DNA of 64,000 nucleotides from Rhipicephalus microplus (GCF_043290135.1 NW_027464588.1:3857501-3921500); one strand, 5' to 3'. Shown: positions 1 through 9,284, counted from the first letter of the stretch. The notes: generated by a model not told the origin, from the letters alone. Translations and numbers: made by a program.

Positions 1-386
1 CATGATTACATGCCACAGCCGAGGCGCCAAAATATTTCGACGTAACGTGGTGCAAGTGCTCACCGGCGTTTATTTCGTTGCGTCACTTCTGCGCTACCAC
101 GCCAGGCGCCGGTCCTGCCCTATACTGGCAGACGTGCGCTGCGCTGCCTCTCTTTGATGCATGCGCGTTTCAGCTCGTCCGGCGTCCCTCTGTAACGAAA
201 ACAGGGAGACGCAGTGCTGCCTGGGTCACGCATCGGCGCGAAATGCAGCATGTCATATTTCACTGTCATTTACGGCATCAATTATTTCCACCTCGTAATG
301 TTGGGCTGATTTTAAAGTGGCATATCAAAATTTCTTATTTGTGGTTCGTATATCATCGATTTCTACTGTACGTGCAATGTGCCGAT
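1..386 (-). mobile_element. TM147 element copy A, cut by the window edge
   Basis: This is the GC-rich module and left arm of the TM147 repeat in reverse orientation. Positions 60-260 match the GC-rich module of the other copies (GCCAGGCGCCGGTCCTGCC and ACGCATCGGCGCGAAATGC are shared). Positions 265-386 are the left arm, ending at the run of T that is the reverse of the A-run before TTGGCAGATCCC in other copies. The module joins the arm directly, so one or more monomers are missing here. It appears to interrupt the LINE reading frame that continues at 387. It is non-coding; open frames here are only GC-rich chance frames. Confidence 0.7.
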
Positions 387-507
387 TTTTTTTTGTTGCT
401 TCGAACGCTTGGAGGCACCGTCAATGGAGGTTATAGATAGGGCACGTGTATACAAGTTTGGTGTGTTGGAAGGTTTTGTATGCGATTACCCTTATGGTCG
501 GTGAAGT
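387..507 (-). pseudogene. LINE RT C-terminal fragment
   Basis: Read on the minus strand, this encodes SPTIRVIAYKTFQHTKLVYT, the thumb-region signature seen after the RT core of CR1/Jockey LINEs (usually ...RxxAYKTLVRPxLEYA...WDPH). It continues the frame that stops at 2622 on the far side of the LTR element, sharing the tetranucleotide ACTT at both junctions. It ends where TM147-A begins. It is not functional. Confidence 0.72.
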
Positions 508-721
508 TGTAGAAGAATGGGAGACGGCCAGATGGCGGCGACGAGCCCGTGCAGAGGTCGAAGCTTTTATCTGAGTCGCAGGCGTAGGCGGAGTTGCCGC
601 TGCCGCGTTCAGCCAGGCCAGGAGTACCGTTCTGAAATTCCTCGAAGCTCGTACCACACGAGCCACATGGCTCGCTTCTTTTTCGGCGATGCCGGCGGGC
701 CAAATATAGCGTGGTGTTACA
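508..721 (-). repeat. 3' LTR of the 508-2621 element
   Basis: This matches 2405-2621 along its whole length, including the stretch around GAGCCACATGGCTCGCTTCTTTTTCGG-type sequence near 660-688, which is itself partly palindromic (GAGCCACATGGCTC). It starts TGTAACACC on the minus strand at 721 and ends TACAACTTCAC at the 508 side, with TG/CA ends. Confidence 0.8.
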
Positions 722-2404
722 TAGGCTCCTCCCTAGCGCATTGCGCGATTGAAAACATATGCACAAAAAGAAGAGAGAGACAGATGCTATGTAAAGAAAA
801 GACAACCCGTAAGGTGTTCGTTTGGGAAGTCCAGGATGTCAGCGTGATAGGGCACAGGGTCGTGATGATTTTTTGATGGTCGGCACGGGGACAAACGTAG
901 GGGCCAAATGAAGAAGCACCACCGGTGCATGTTTATAGACAAGCATGTCCCTTGATGGCTAGGTGGATGCGTTTGTGAGTACTCCAGGTAGCGCGAGCGG
1001 GCGCGGCTGTGAAAGGTACCCGTAGAAGTGACAGTTTGGCTGCTAACGTTGGCACCGGGTCAGTGGTGCTCGTGTTGACTGCCGCGGAAACGCCGTGCTT
1101 GAAGAACCATCTGAAGGACGGGAAGTGATCGGTCAGCACGTCGGGCTGAGGTGAACCAGGCTTGCGACGTGGCCAAAGGAATGCCTGCATTCGACTTGCA
1201 CGCTTGGTAGTTCGCGTCCCACGTCAAGAACATGGCAGGAGGCATCTCATGGGAGAGAGCAAACGCGCATTCTTGATGTGGGTCTGTCGGCGTCCTGGAA
1301 GTCCCCTTTGAAGCCCCTTCGGTAGTCGGCGAACAAGGGCCCGTGCACAGGTGGACGTGGAAGATGGCTGCCTCTGTGGCAGGCGCGAAGTTAGTGGTGT
1401 GCACTCCGTACGTTGACGCGTGGGTCATAGTGCATCCAGCACGTTTGGTTGTGTCGGGTGAACGGCACGAGCTTCTGCTTAAGGGTACATAGACGGAGAT
1501 TCTAATGGCTGTTTGCAGGATGCACAGAGCACTGACGTGGATCGGGAGTTGCCTTCAGACACTGTCGGTGGTGAAGCCTGTATAATCGGGGGCCGAGCAG
1601 CACACTTGACGATGTCCGAGGTCACAGCAGACTCCTAGGTGTGCGGCAGTGTAGCCGTCCTGAATTCTGACATGTCCGAGAAGTTGTGGTCTGTGGAGGT
1701 TGGAAAAGACGTCCGGGTGTCGAGCGTGCCCGAAGTAGCATTGGCCGAAGACTTCGAAAAAACGCACCTCGTGGTCGACTGGTCGTCGGGAGCAGGAACG
1801 TCTCTAAGAAGATCGTCGAGAATGTGACCGGGTGTGAGAAGCCCTGCGCTAGTGGCCGGACCAGAGGTGGAAGGAGATGTTGCCGGGGAGGTTAGGTCGT
1901 GGTCAGTGGAGAGCTTCGGGCTGCAGGGTACCGCACGCTGCGACGGAGAGGAAACCTGGAAGTTGCGGGTAAATGGAAGTGGGCGGTAGGTGAGGCCATA
2001 GCTGGCAAGCACCGAAGAGCAGAGGTTATCCTACGGCTGAGGGCTGCAGCTTGAATTTGCAGCGAGATGAGCAGCTCTGCTGAAAGGGCATCGAGAAGAA
2101 TGGCATGAATCAGCGGTTGATCTTTGACGCCATTCAACACAAGAACGGTGTGATGCTGCTTGAACTACACTTTCGAGTAGGTCGATTGGAACGACGACAC
2201 TGGCGCGCAAATTCGCGGAAACATGGCAGCCGATTGCTCGTCGAAGGAGACGTCCTTCAGATCACCAGGTTCTTTATTTAAGGAACGGTAGCAGAGGTGG
2301 ATTAAGGTGCAGCTGCAAGGTGTGAGCTGGCTGGAACTTGGCCGCGAAGATCAGAGGCAGTGGTGCAGCGTCACTCACTTCTCCGTTGGTCCGGGGTTAC
2401 CATA
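722..2404 (-). pseudogene. LTR element interior with a Gag-like trace
   Basis: Reading minus, a stretch near 2150-2040 encodes LNGVKDQPLIHAILLDALSA, which resembles the start of a capsid-type Gag in tick Gypsy elements, followed by a low-complexity Pro/Ser/Thr/Ala-rich stretch to about 1640. Several frames stay open because of composition. No zinc knuckle, protease, RT or integrase is visible. I infer a decayed, non-autonomous interior and would not assign a product beyond Gag-like. Confidence 0.4.
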
Positions 2405-2621
2405 TGTTGAGGAAGGAGAGACGGCGAGACGGCGGCGACGAGTTCGTGGCAAGGTCACAGCTTTTATTTGAGAAGCAGGCGTAGGCGGTGTCGCTGCTGC
2501 AGCGTCCAGCCATGCCAAGTGCTAGACCGTTCTGAAATTTCTCGTGGCTCGCACCACCCGAGCCACGCGGCTCGCTTCTTTTTCGGTGTGGCCAGCTGAC
2601 CAAATCTAGCGTGGCCCTACA
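2405..2621 (-). repeat. 5' LTR of the 508-2621 element
   Basis: Direct-repeat partner of 508-721. On the minus strand it starts TGTAGGGCC at 2621 and ends TCAACA at 2405. The interior follows with TATGGTAACCCCGGACC, the likely tRNA primer site. Confidence 0.8.
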
Positions 2622-3888
2622 AAGTAAATATATATGACCATGTGATGAAGCCTAGAGATGTTGAAATGCTTGCAGAAAGTGACGCCTTGTGCTTAGAAAA
2701 ACATAACGTATTTGTTACTCCTACGCCAAGATATCTACAAGATTCTACCTGTGTTAGCATATTATTGTCTATTATCTAAGGGAAGTGAAGGTGACATTGC
2801 TAACGGGACACGTGCGTAAAGACGAAAATTAAGCAGGAAGGTCTTTGATGACAATTTCGAACAGAAGGAGGCCAGGAAAAGAATCCTGTGGAACTCCGGA
2901 GATAGCGGTAGTAGCAATAGCTGAATGGCCTTTGATGGCGGTGTACTGGGAGAAATCAGTTGAAATGCAGTGAATTCACGACGAAATCAAGGGGGTCAAT
3001 TGAAAGGCAAAAATTTTTTGCCATGCGACGCTGGTGAGTGACGTGATCAAACGCCTTAGAAAAATTAAGGTAAATGATACCGGTTGCCAAAGATGCGTCT
3101 GGGTTTAGGTGCAAGTCAGTCGTGAATTCGTCAATTGAGATTTTCATGAATAGCCACACAGAAATCCATGTTAGTTCGGGAAGAAAAAATATTTATTGTC
3201 CAGGTGATTTGCCAGATGAGAGTAAAATATGTTCAACAAGTTTGCACGCAATACATGTTAGCGAGATAAGGTGGTAATTAGCTGTATCAAAGTGGCGTCC
3301 TGTCTTTCAATTAGGTGCAACCCTGTTACCCTAACACTCAGGCGAGATGGCCTTACTAGATAAAGATTGTGTGAAAATGATTTGTAGGATGCGACTAGAT
3401 ATTAGTTTATTTACCTTTATTAACTTTAGCAGATATGTTGGCAGGTCCAGGGGGAGTGTAAGTTATCCTGGACTGTGTATTTCTAAGTTATTCATTAGCT
3501 TATAGATTGCTTCAGCCGAAATTCTAAGAGGAAGCGTTTGAAAAAAAATTGGGTTGATAGGCACAGAAACATTTGCAACTGGTGAAAACAGAGGTGAAAT
3601 TGATAACGTCAGAAAAAAACCCTTTTGAAATGACACAACCATCTTCATTTATTGAAGATCTTATGTGAGCCACTCTACTTGGGAATGAACCAAGTATAAA
3701 ACATTTTTCGGCATAGTTCGGAGAATATATTTGTTGTAGAAGCGCTCTTCAGTGTGCCTAATCAATCTAGTATCTTCGCTTGAACTCTCTAAGTATTTAT
3801 TCCAGTTGAATGCAGAAAAAGAGTGCCTCGCTCCCTTGAGTAATGACTTGTTCTTATGGCACAAAGTTCTTATTGAAATTTGAACCAT
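2622..3888 (-). pseudogene. LINE reverse transcriptase (CR1-like), broken
   Basis: Minus-strand translations give the pre-RT linker (RHTEERFYNKYILRTMPKNV near 3770-3700), an RT core fragment with YLNFSKAFDHVTHQR (near 3080-3025, the motif usually written DFSKAFD), a GVPQ-type motif around 2900-2850 and a late-RT LGVGVTNTL near 2730. These lie in different frames with stops between. The order and spacing fit a CR1/Jockey-type ORF2. The catalytic FADD box is not intact in any one frame. Confidence 0.65.
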
Positions 3889-4750
3889 GGTTATTTAGCA
3901 GAATCACCATGAATGCAAAATAACGGCACTCATAACTCTGTTAGCGAGAATATTTTTTGAAAGGAATACTGAAGGCAACTACCAAGTCGATGTTCATTAT
4001 TGAATTAGTGGTCCGAAAACTTCCTGGTGTTGCTTCTCTGCCAAGGGAAGGCTTATTTTAAATAAAACCACGTTTTTGTGGTCCTCATTAGGTTATCGCA
4101 CTTCAAATTACCCGACTCAAAAGCGGGCCATCTCACGTTACTGTGGGCGGCAAAACTTTGCCCGGCTGTACTGTGCAGCCACCGACACTAGGAGCAGCAG
4201 AGCGAAAACAGCGATAGCCTTAGCAGCAACAATAGTCATTGATAAATTTTCTGCTGTTGGCTTAGAGATGGCAGACGCGTTTGTTTAACTTGGTCCCGCT
4301 AGACAGCCTGACCTGTCCTGTTTAACTACGCGAGAATTGGAGTTTTGAACCTCTCAAGCCAGCCCTCATAGTAATATCTGGCGGTTCCTTTTTCCATGAA
4401 TCAAAGAGAAATGAACAAACAGCATTTTATTGCGTCTCTTGATTCACTGAAGGTTTTTTCTTTAGTGCAGCTAAATCGATTACTAGTAATTATTTGTGGG
4501 TGGTTTGTCTGACGTCATCGGGGTTGTTGTGAGAATGTTCTACTGCAGTGCAAATACCTCAATTTCTTGCTAAGTAGGGCGCTGCTGTCGATAATATTGT
4601 TGTTTTAGATATTGTCAAATATTGATCTTTTTTCCGACATGAATCATTATTTGACATAAGTGTCTCTTTAATATGAAGACTAGTTTTCATCGACAGACAT
4701 ATCAGAAGGTGATTATCTAAAGTGTTGAAAAATACGACTGTTCATTGATT
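3889..4750. other. No recognised gene (within the nest 1 LINE)
   Basis: This AT-rich stretch lies between the endonuclease and RT traces of the host LINE. It holds no reading frame I recognise on either strand. It is longer than expected for the EN-RT linker, so a small diverged insertion may be buried here, but I see no terminal repeats or target duplication to support one. Confidence 0.5.
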
Positions 4751-5090
4751 CTCAAGGAAATCAGAATCTTTACTGTCAGTAGTGTACTTTAGTGAACGTT
4801 GTCGTAAATGAATGGAAAGTGCGAGGCTAAAAATTACTAAAGTATGGTCACTAAGGCCGTCGATGGCTGATAAATAAATTAGCTGAGAACTTGATACAAG
4901 GCTGAGGCAAGAGTGTTATTGACTGCAAGAGTGCTATAAATGCTGATGTAGAGCTCCTGAGAGCAGTATGAAAGGATACGCGACTAAGTTCTTGACTATA
5001 TTTCATCCTTCTTATCAGCAAAAAAGCGAAAATTTCTTGAAATTGTTTTACAAGACCACCACTTTTTTTAAATTGGGCAGCTAGTGTATG
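4751..5090 (-). pseudogene. LINE endonuclease (APE-type) fragment
   Basis: On the minus strand the end of an apurinic-like endonuclease is readable: GLSDHTLVIFSLALS (about 4858-4810) carries the conserved SDH of the catalytic site. The upstream part runs to the SINE at 5098 and presumably resumes at 5344. The endonuclease nicks target DNA for target-primed reverse transcription in intact relatives. The frame shifts just before the SDH motif, so this copy is dead. Confidence 0.55.
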
Positions 5091-5097
5091 GCGTTGA

Positions 5098-5343
5098 CGT
5101 CGATGGATTTGATTTGTGGGGTTTAACGTCCCCAAACCACCATATGAATATCAGAGACACCGTACTGGAGGGCTTCGGAAATTTCGACCAACTGGGGTTC
5201 TTCAACATGCACCCAAATCTGAATGCACAGGCCTACAACATTTCCGCCTACATCAGAAATGCTGCCGCCACAGCCAGGATTTGATCCCGCGACCTGCGGG
5301 TCAGCAGCCGAGTACCTTAGCCACTAGACCACCGTGGCGGGGC
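5098..5343 (-). mobile_element. tRNA-derived SINE, Ruka type of hard ticks
   Basis: On the minus strand the element opens GCCCCGCCACGGTGG, carries an RNA polymerase III A box TGGTCTAGTGGC (5321-5332) and a B box GGGATCAAATCC (5277-5288), then the usual body, and ends in an A/T-rich ATC-type tail near 5098-5112. The 7-mer GCGTTGA flanks it at 5091-5097 and 5344-5350, a plausible target duplication. I recognise this as the Ruka-like SINE described from Rhipicephalus; that is recalled, not searched. It is transcribed by pol III and mobilised by LINE enzymes in active members. It is the best single clue to the source organism. Confidence 0.88.
5277..5332 (-). promoter_or_regulatory. Internal pol III promoter (A and B boxes) of the SINE
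   Basis: The A box is at 5321-5332 and the B box at 5277-5288, spaced as in a tRNA gene. The B box differs from the consensus GGTTCGANNCC at a few places, so promoter strength is doubtful. Confidence 0.7.
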
Positions 5344-5594
5344 GCGTTGAAGTTGAAGGAACTGCTAAGTGCACATGGTAAAAACATTTTTCTAGGCAAA
5401 CAAATGAACAGAAAATATTGGCAGATCCCATGTACAGTGGGAATCAATGATATGCGAAGCACGAATAAGAATTGTTGATATGTCACTTTGAAATAAGCTC
5501 AACATCAAGAGGTGAAGATAAATGATGCCATAAATGACTTTCATGTCACGATTATTATGTTTGGATGTGTCGTTTACCTTCATTATCTTTACAC

Positions 5595-7030
5595 GTCACG
5601 TGGTACCAATTTTAGTAAATGTGGAGCTTGCAAAATGCCCGCAAGCATGCTATGAGCGTGGTATATTGTCATGTTCTTGCATGACACGCGTGTCATGATT
5701 ATCTTGTTTGCATCAGTGTTATACTTTTGTCATTCATTGACGTCACGTAACACCAAATTTTGTATATGTGGAACTAGCGAAATGGCCTCGTGTGTATCAT
5801 GAAGGGCCGATGTACTCCAACGGGACGTTGACGTGCGCGCACGCTGGGCACACTGACGCTTCGTTAGCAAAACGGGAGCACCGTATAGTCTGACGCCAGG
5901 CGTGACTAGCATTAATCGGCGCGCCTCGATGGCAACCGGCGCGAAATGCGACATGTTGAATTTTGCGCCGATGCCTTATCCAGACAACACTGCGTCTCCC
6001 TCTTTTCGTGACGGAGGAATGTCGAATGAGCTGAAACGAGCATGCGTCAAAGGAACGCAGCGTGGCGCGCGTCTGCCAGTGTATGGCAGGACCGGTGCCT
6101 GGCATGGCAATGCCGGCGTTACGCGACCAAATAAACGCCGGCGAGCACACGCACCGCGTCACGTCGAAATGTATTTGGCGCCTTGTCTGTGGCATGTAGT
6201 CATGTTATCACATCACTCGCATCTCATGACGATCATGTTTGCATTATTCACATACCTTCATCTATTGATGTCGCGTAATACCAAATTAGGCATACGTGAA
6301 GCTGCCGAAACGGCCGCGAGCGCATTGTCAGTGTAGCATGTAGTCATCATGTTCTCACATGACACGCATGTCGTGATTATCACGTTTAGATATGCCATTT
6401 ACCTATGTCGTCTGTTCGCGTTGCCTAATACCGAGTTGGTACATGTGAAGCTAGCAAAACGGCCACGAGCGCATCATGAGCGTAGCATGTAGTCATGTTG
6501 TTACATAACAAGCATCTCATGTTTATCAAGTTTGCACTAGTATCATACCTTCATCATTCATTCACGTTCTGTAATACCGAATTTCGTCTAAGTGAAGCTA
6601 CCTAAAGGCCGCCAGTGCATCATGAATGTGGCATGTGGTCATGTTGTTACATGACACGCATTTAATTATTATTATGTTTGCACCAGTCACATACCTTCGT
6701 CATCCATTCACGTACTGTAATACCAAATTTGGTATTTGTGACGCTAGCGAAACATCCGTGAGCGCATCATGAGCTTAGCATGTCAGTCATGTTGTTACAT
6801 AACACGCACGTCATGATTTTCATCATAGGGTCTGTCGCTTGTCTTCACCATGCAATCATGCCATCCCATACCAGTTTTTCAACATGCCATGTTAACGAAA
6901 CTACCGCAAGAGCTGCAGGACCATGAAATGAAAATTATGCCATTCATGACATACATGTCAAGATTTTCATGTTATGATTAGACAAAAAAGTTTTCATACA
7001 GTCATGTTATGCCATAGCAAGGTTGGTGTC
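5595..7030 (+). repeat. Tandem array of about 147-bp monomers
   Basis: The monomer landmark ACCAAATTTGG or its decayed form occurs at about 5605, 5752, 6280, 6430, 6576, 6722, 6870 and 7016. Spacings are 147, 150, 146, 146, 148 and 146, apart from one 528-bp gap that holds the GC-rich module. Each monomer also carries CATGTAGTCATGTTGTTACATGA-like sequence with short inverted CATGT/ACATG pairs. Divergence between monomers is substantial, as in an old array. Confidence 0.85.
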
Positions 7031-7075
7031 GATACTATTATTGAAACGGCCAGGAAAGCTAAAAGTCGTAGGCAG

Positions 7076-7108
7076 ACAGACAGACAGACAGACACACCGA
7101 TAGATCTA

Positions 7109-7175
<67 letters not shown>

Positions 7176-7200
7176 GTAGATAGATAGATAGATAGATAGA
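7076..7200 (+). repeat. CAGA, TA and GATA microsatellite
   Basis: The tract runs through five CAGA units, an AT run of about 40 bp and then GATA units. The same GATA tract stands just before the right arm in copies B, D and E (and in C, where it ends the copy), so it is part of the element rather than a chance microsatellite. Confidence 0.95.
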
Positions 7201-7447
7201 AGCAAGGGCCAACGTTGGATTCATTCAAGTATCTGGCCTGGCAACCACCTTCGTCAACTGATACAGCAGGGGCGGAGGCCCTACTAAAGCATCACTTCGA
7301 CAGACTGCTACTGGGTCGTGTCACCGCTGCCGACATGAGCTTACCTCGCCTTCTCGCGCAGGTTAGTTACAGAACCCTGAATCTTGCTACCGATGTTCAA
7401 ACCGATGTTTGATAGCGGTGTGATGCCCCGACTGCCTAGTTCAGTTT

Positions 7448-7762
7448 TTGAAAAAGTGCATGTGTTTGCGTGCGCTTCGCTCTCACGTCTTTGATGTATT
7501 GCTCTTACTGCTCTCCAGTGACGTGGATTTAAACCCTGGCCCAGGTCAGGCTACAAGAAGTAAAAGCGATAGTGCTAGTCTTGAAGGGATTTGTGAAATT
7601 GTGAGCAGGCTAGAGCAGGGCCAGACACGTTTTTTCGCTGAACTAGAAGAAGTGAGGAAGCAGCAGTCTGCTTTTGCTGCTTCTCTTCAGGAACTGCAGA
7701 GTACCGTTGCTGCTCTTCACAGCAACTTTCTTACAATGAAAGAAAGCCCTCAGGAGCGTTAA
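7448..7762 (+). pseudogene. N-terminal CR1 ORF with 2A-like motif and coiled coil
   Basis: The 104-residue frame has a hydrophobic Leu-rich run followed by DVDLNPGP at residues about 25-32 (7520-7543), matching the 2A consensus D-V/I-E-x-N-P-G-P except Asp for Glu at the third position. 2A peptides cause the ribosome to skip the Gly-Pro bond and are known from several non-LTR retrotransposons. Residues about 45-100 (SRLEQGQTRFFAELEEVRKQ and on) look like a coiled coil, as in LINE ORF1 proteins. A stop follows at 7760. The RT that should follow is deleted, so it is a remnant. Activity of the variant motif is not known. Confidence 0.6.
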
Positions 7763-7809
7763 AGAATACCTTTATAATACGAACGTACTATATAGTATAA
7801 GTTTGTTCA

Positions 7810-8280
7810 TTACTCGAGTACACTTGCGCAGCATGGGACCCTGACACCATCTGTCTTGTAAATAAACTTGAGCGTATCCAGAATCGCGCAGCCAGGTTTG
7901 TCTCTGGTAATTGCAACTATGAAAGCACCATCTCAATAATTAAAGACAACCTTGGCTGGAAAACGCTAGCCCAACGCCCCTAGGCAACAAAGTTGGAACT
8001 TTTTTCACATTTACTCTGATCTCACAGGTATTAACAAAAACTTGTACATTTTTCCCCTCACTTCATCTCTATGCGTCCTGATCATGACTGTAAGGTACTT
8101 AAAACGCGATGCCGCACAACAGTGTTTCATTATTCATTCTTTGCTCACACCTCCACGCTTTGGAAGAGACTTGCTAATGGTATAGCAGATTGTAAAACAC
8201 TTTCCCAGTTCCAACTGTTTTTACATTCAAATTTTCCATATGTCTCCTCTATGTTGCATACACCGCTTTGTTATTAGCTC
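7810..8280 (+). pseudogene. CR1 RT C-terminal remnant
   Basis: Frames here read AWDPDTICLVNKLERIQNRA (about 7830-7890) and, after a stop and shift, TTVFHYSFFAHTSTLWKRLA near 8119-8178. Both are hallmarks of the C-terminus of CR1-like ORF2. A stop occurs at LGWKTLAQRP then a shift. This is the 3' part of the 7201-8384 LINE. Confidence 0.7.
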
Positions 8281-8384
8281 ATTCTTTAATCTTTGTCTTT
8301 GTGTAAACATATGTACTGTTACGGGATTAATCCTGTTACCCCCCTGCAATAATGCCCTCGTGGCGCTGCAGGTAATTTTATAAA

Positions 8385-8432
8385 TAGATAGATAGATAGA
8401 TAGATAGATAGACAGACAGATAGATAGATAGA
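8385..8432 (+). repeat. GATA microsatellite, right part
   Basis: Continuation of the TM147-B GATA tract beyond the LINE insert. It leads directly into CGCTCATAGTCGACGAAG, the right arm. Confidence 0.9.
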
Positions 8433-8474
8433 TACGCTCATAGTCGACGAAGCTCTCTAAGAAATGCTTCGCAT

Positions 8475-8889
8475 ATATAAGTCATCGGTGCCAGCTGACG
8501 TAATATACTTCACACACTGTTCGAAGCAGACAGTCAGTGAGCTGATGGTGAGCTCATAAAGGGGACTATTAGTGTCCGGGCATTGAGAGAAGGACCAACT
8601 TTATTTACACAGTGTAAAAAGGGACTTTATTAAAATATGTGCCCTTTACAACACGATTTTAGGGGAAGCCTTTTATAAAGTTTTTTTGTGTTGCTTTTTT
8701 ATTATTCATTCAGTCAATCTTAATAGGTTAATCCAATACAAAAAAGCCTTTTACATGCTATGATGAAGCCACAGTTTGCTTGAAACCACAAAATAAATTA
8801 AATTTGATTTGGAGCTGTTTTAGAGATTGTCCTAAAGGAGGGGATTGCAGACGAGTCGTAAGTCAAAGTGAAGTTGCGGTATGGTGAAT
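8475..8889. other. No recognised gene
   Basis: AT-rich sequence with several AATAAA-like runs and no frame I recognise. It lies between TM147-B and the readable part of the Gypsy-D pol frame, so it may be decayed Gypsy or LINE sequence. Confidence 0.5.
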
Positions 8890-8916
8890 GTCCAACAAGC
8901 TATATTCAACGAATGT

Positions 8917-9056
8917 CATTATGTATTGAGCAGGACTTTTTAAACTGCTTCTCCCGCGGCCCCTTTGAAAGAGAACGGCAACAACCCATTATGTATTGAG
9001 CAGGACTTTTTAAACTGCGTCTCCCGCGGCCCCTTTGAAAGAGAACGGCAACAACC
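8917..9056. repeat. 70-bp tandem duplication
   Basis: CATTATGTATTGAGCAGGAC starts at 8917 and again at 8987, exactly 70 bp apart. The two units differ at one base I can see (CTTCTCC against CGTCTCC). It lies in the Gypsy-D RNase H-integrase linker and is a recent local duplication relative to the rest of this decayed element. It shifts the frame. Confidence 0.97.
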
Positions 9057-9284
9057 CATTGGGAACTTAAGCATCGATCACTTCGCATAACAACGAGCGG
9101 ACTCTGAAATCCAAGGCCTTATCGAATACCTCCAAGACAAGGCTGCCGTTGTTCCGAAGGTATTCAAGCGAAAACTGGCGTCGTTTTTCATGCGTATCGG
9201 CATCCTCGGCAAGTAGAACTTCTCCCCACATTGGGCTCTCTACCTGATCGTAGTACCTTTGGCAATACGTCCAGAAGTTCTGGA
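9057..9284 (+). pseudogene. Gypsy-D RNase H-integrase linker and start of integrase finger
   Basis: The plus-strand frame reads ADSEIQGLIEYLQDKAAVVP and continues KVFKRKLASFFMRIGILGK, a stop, then NFSPHWALYLIVVPLAIRPEVLD. This is the segment between RNase H and the integrase zinc finger of Gypsy elements, ending just before the HxxxxxGHLG motif. The reading is cut by the LTR of Gmr-C. Confidence 0.72.

Larger units (their letters stand above)
508..2621 (-). mobile_element. Non-autonomous LTR retrotransposon in the LINE
   Basis: Two direct repeats of about 215 bp (508-721 and 2405-2621) begin TGTA and end CA on the minus strand and enclose 1.68 kb. Both outer flanks carry AAGT on the plus strand (504-507 and 2622-2625), a perfect 4-bp target duplication. 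Removing the element restores the LINE frame. The interior has no RT, RNase H or integrase that I can find, so it must have depended on another element's enzymes or be a deleted Gypsy copy. A primer-binding-like TGGTAACCCCGGACC follows the upstream LTR within a few bases. The LTRs differ at many positions, so it is old. Confidence 0.82.
387..5415 (-). mobile_element. CR1-like LINE, host of nest 1
   Basis: This is a degenerate non-LTR retrotransposon read on the minus strand, with endonuclease then reverse transcriptase. Endonuclease traces (DGLSDHTLVIF, about 4860-4800) precede the RT (2640-3890) and the RT C-terminus (387-507). The frame is split by an LTR element at 508-2621; taking that out joins WSYIFT to SPTIRVIAYKTF without a shift. 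A SINE sits at 5098-5343 and TM147 copies cut both ends. Stops and shifts are frequent, so it is long dead. CR1 against Jockey clade is judged only from motifs; 3890-4750 could hide another insertion. Confidence 0.7.
7201..8384 (+). mobile_element. Internally deleted CR1 LINE with a 2A-like motif
   Basis: The insert splits the GATA tract of TM147-B. It keeps a 5' part with an ORF start (7448-7762) and the 3' end of the RT frame (about 7810-8275); everything between is gone. It ends GCAGGTAATTTTATAAATA, like the GAGGGTAATAAATA end of the CR1 LINE at 11401-15540, and runs into GATA. Target duplication cannot be read because the target is itself a repeat. Confidence 0.7.
5416..8474 (+). mobile_element. 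TM147 element copy B
   Basis: Forward copy. The left arm (5416-5590) has TTGGCAGATCCC and a near-palindrome CCCATGTACAGTGGG, then GATATGCGAAGCACGA. The tandem array starts near 5595, is interrupted by the GC-rich module (about 5795-6190), and continues to about 7030. A CAGA/TA/GATA tract follows (7076-7200). A CR1 LINE fragment (7201-8384) has landed in the GATA tract, which resumes at 8385-8432. The right arm ends CTAAGAAATGCTTCGCAT at 8474. ATGCGAAGCA near the left end is the reverse complement of TGCTTCGCAT at the right end. Flanking bases do not show a clear target duplication for this copy. Confidence 0.75.

Noticed and set aside
517..876. 119-codon plus-strand frame and its neighbours
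   Set aside because: They overlap an LTR and element interior read on the opposite strand, with no recognisable domain; compositional.
5277..5341. A tRNA gene
   Set aside because: The A and B boxes belong to the head of a SINE; no cloverleaf with intact acceptor stem follows and the element continues into the Ruka-type body and tail.
5595..7030. CRISPR-like array
   Set aside because: Repeats are 147 bp, diverged and contiguous without unique spacers, in a eukaryotic genome context.
5595..7030. Hammerhead ribozyme (retrozyme) in the TM147 monomer
   Set aside because: CGAAAC occurs once per monomer (in AGCGAAACGGCC), but no CUGAUGA box lies at the required place and stems I-III cannot be drawn, so a retrozyme is not supported.
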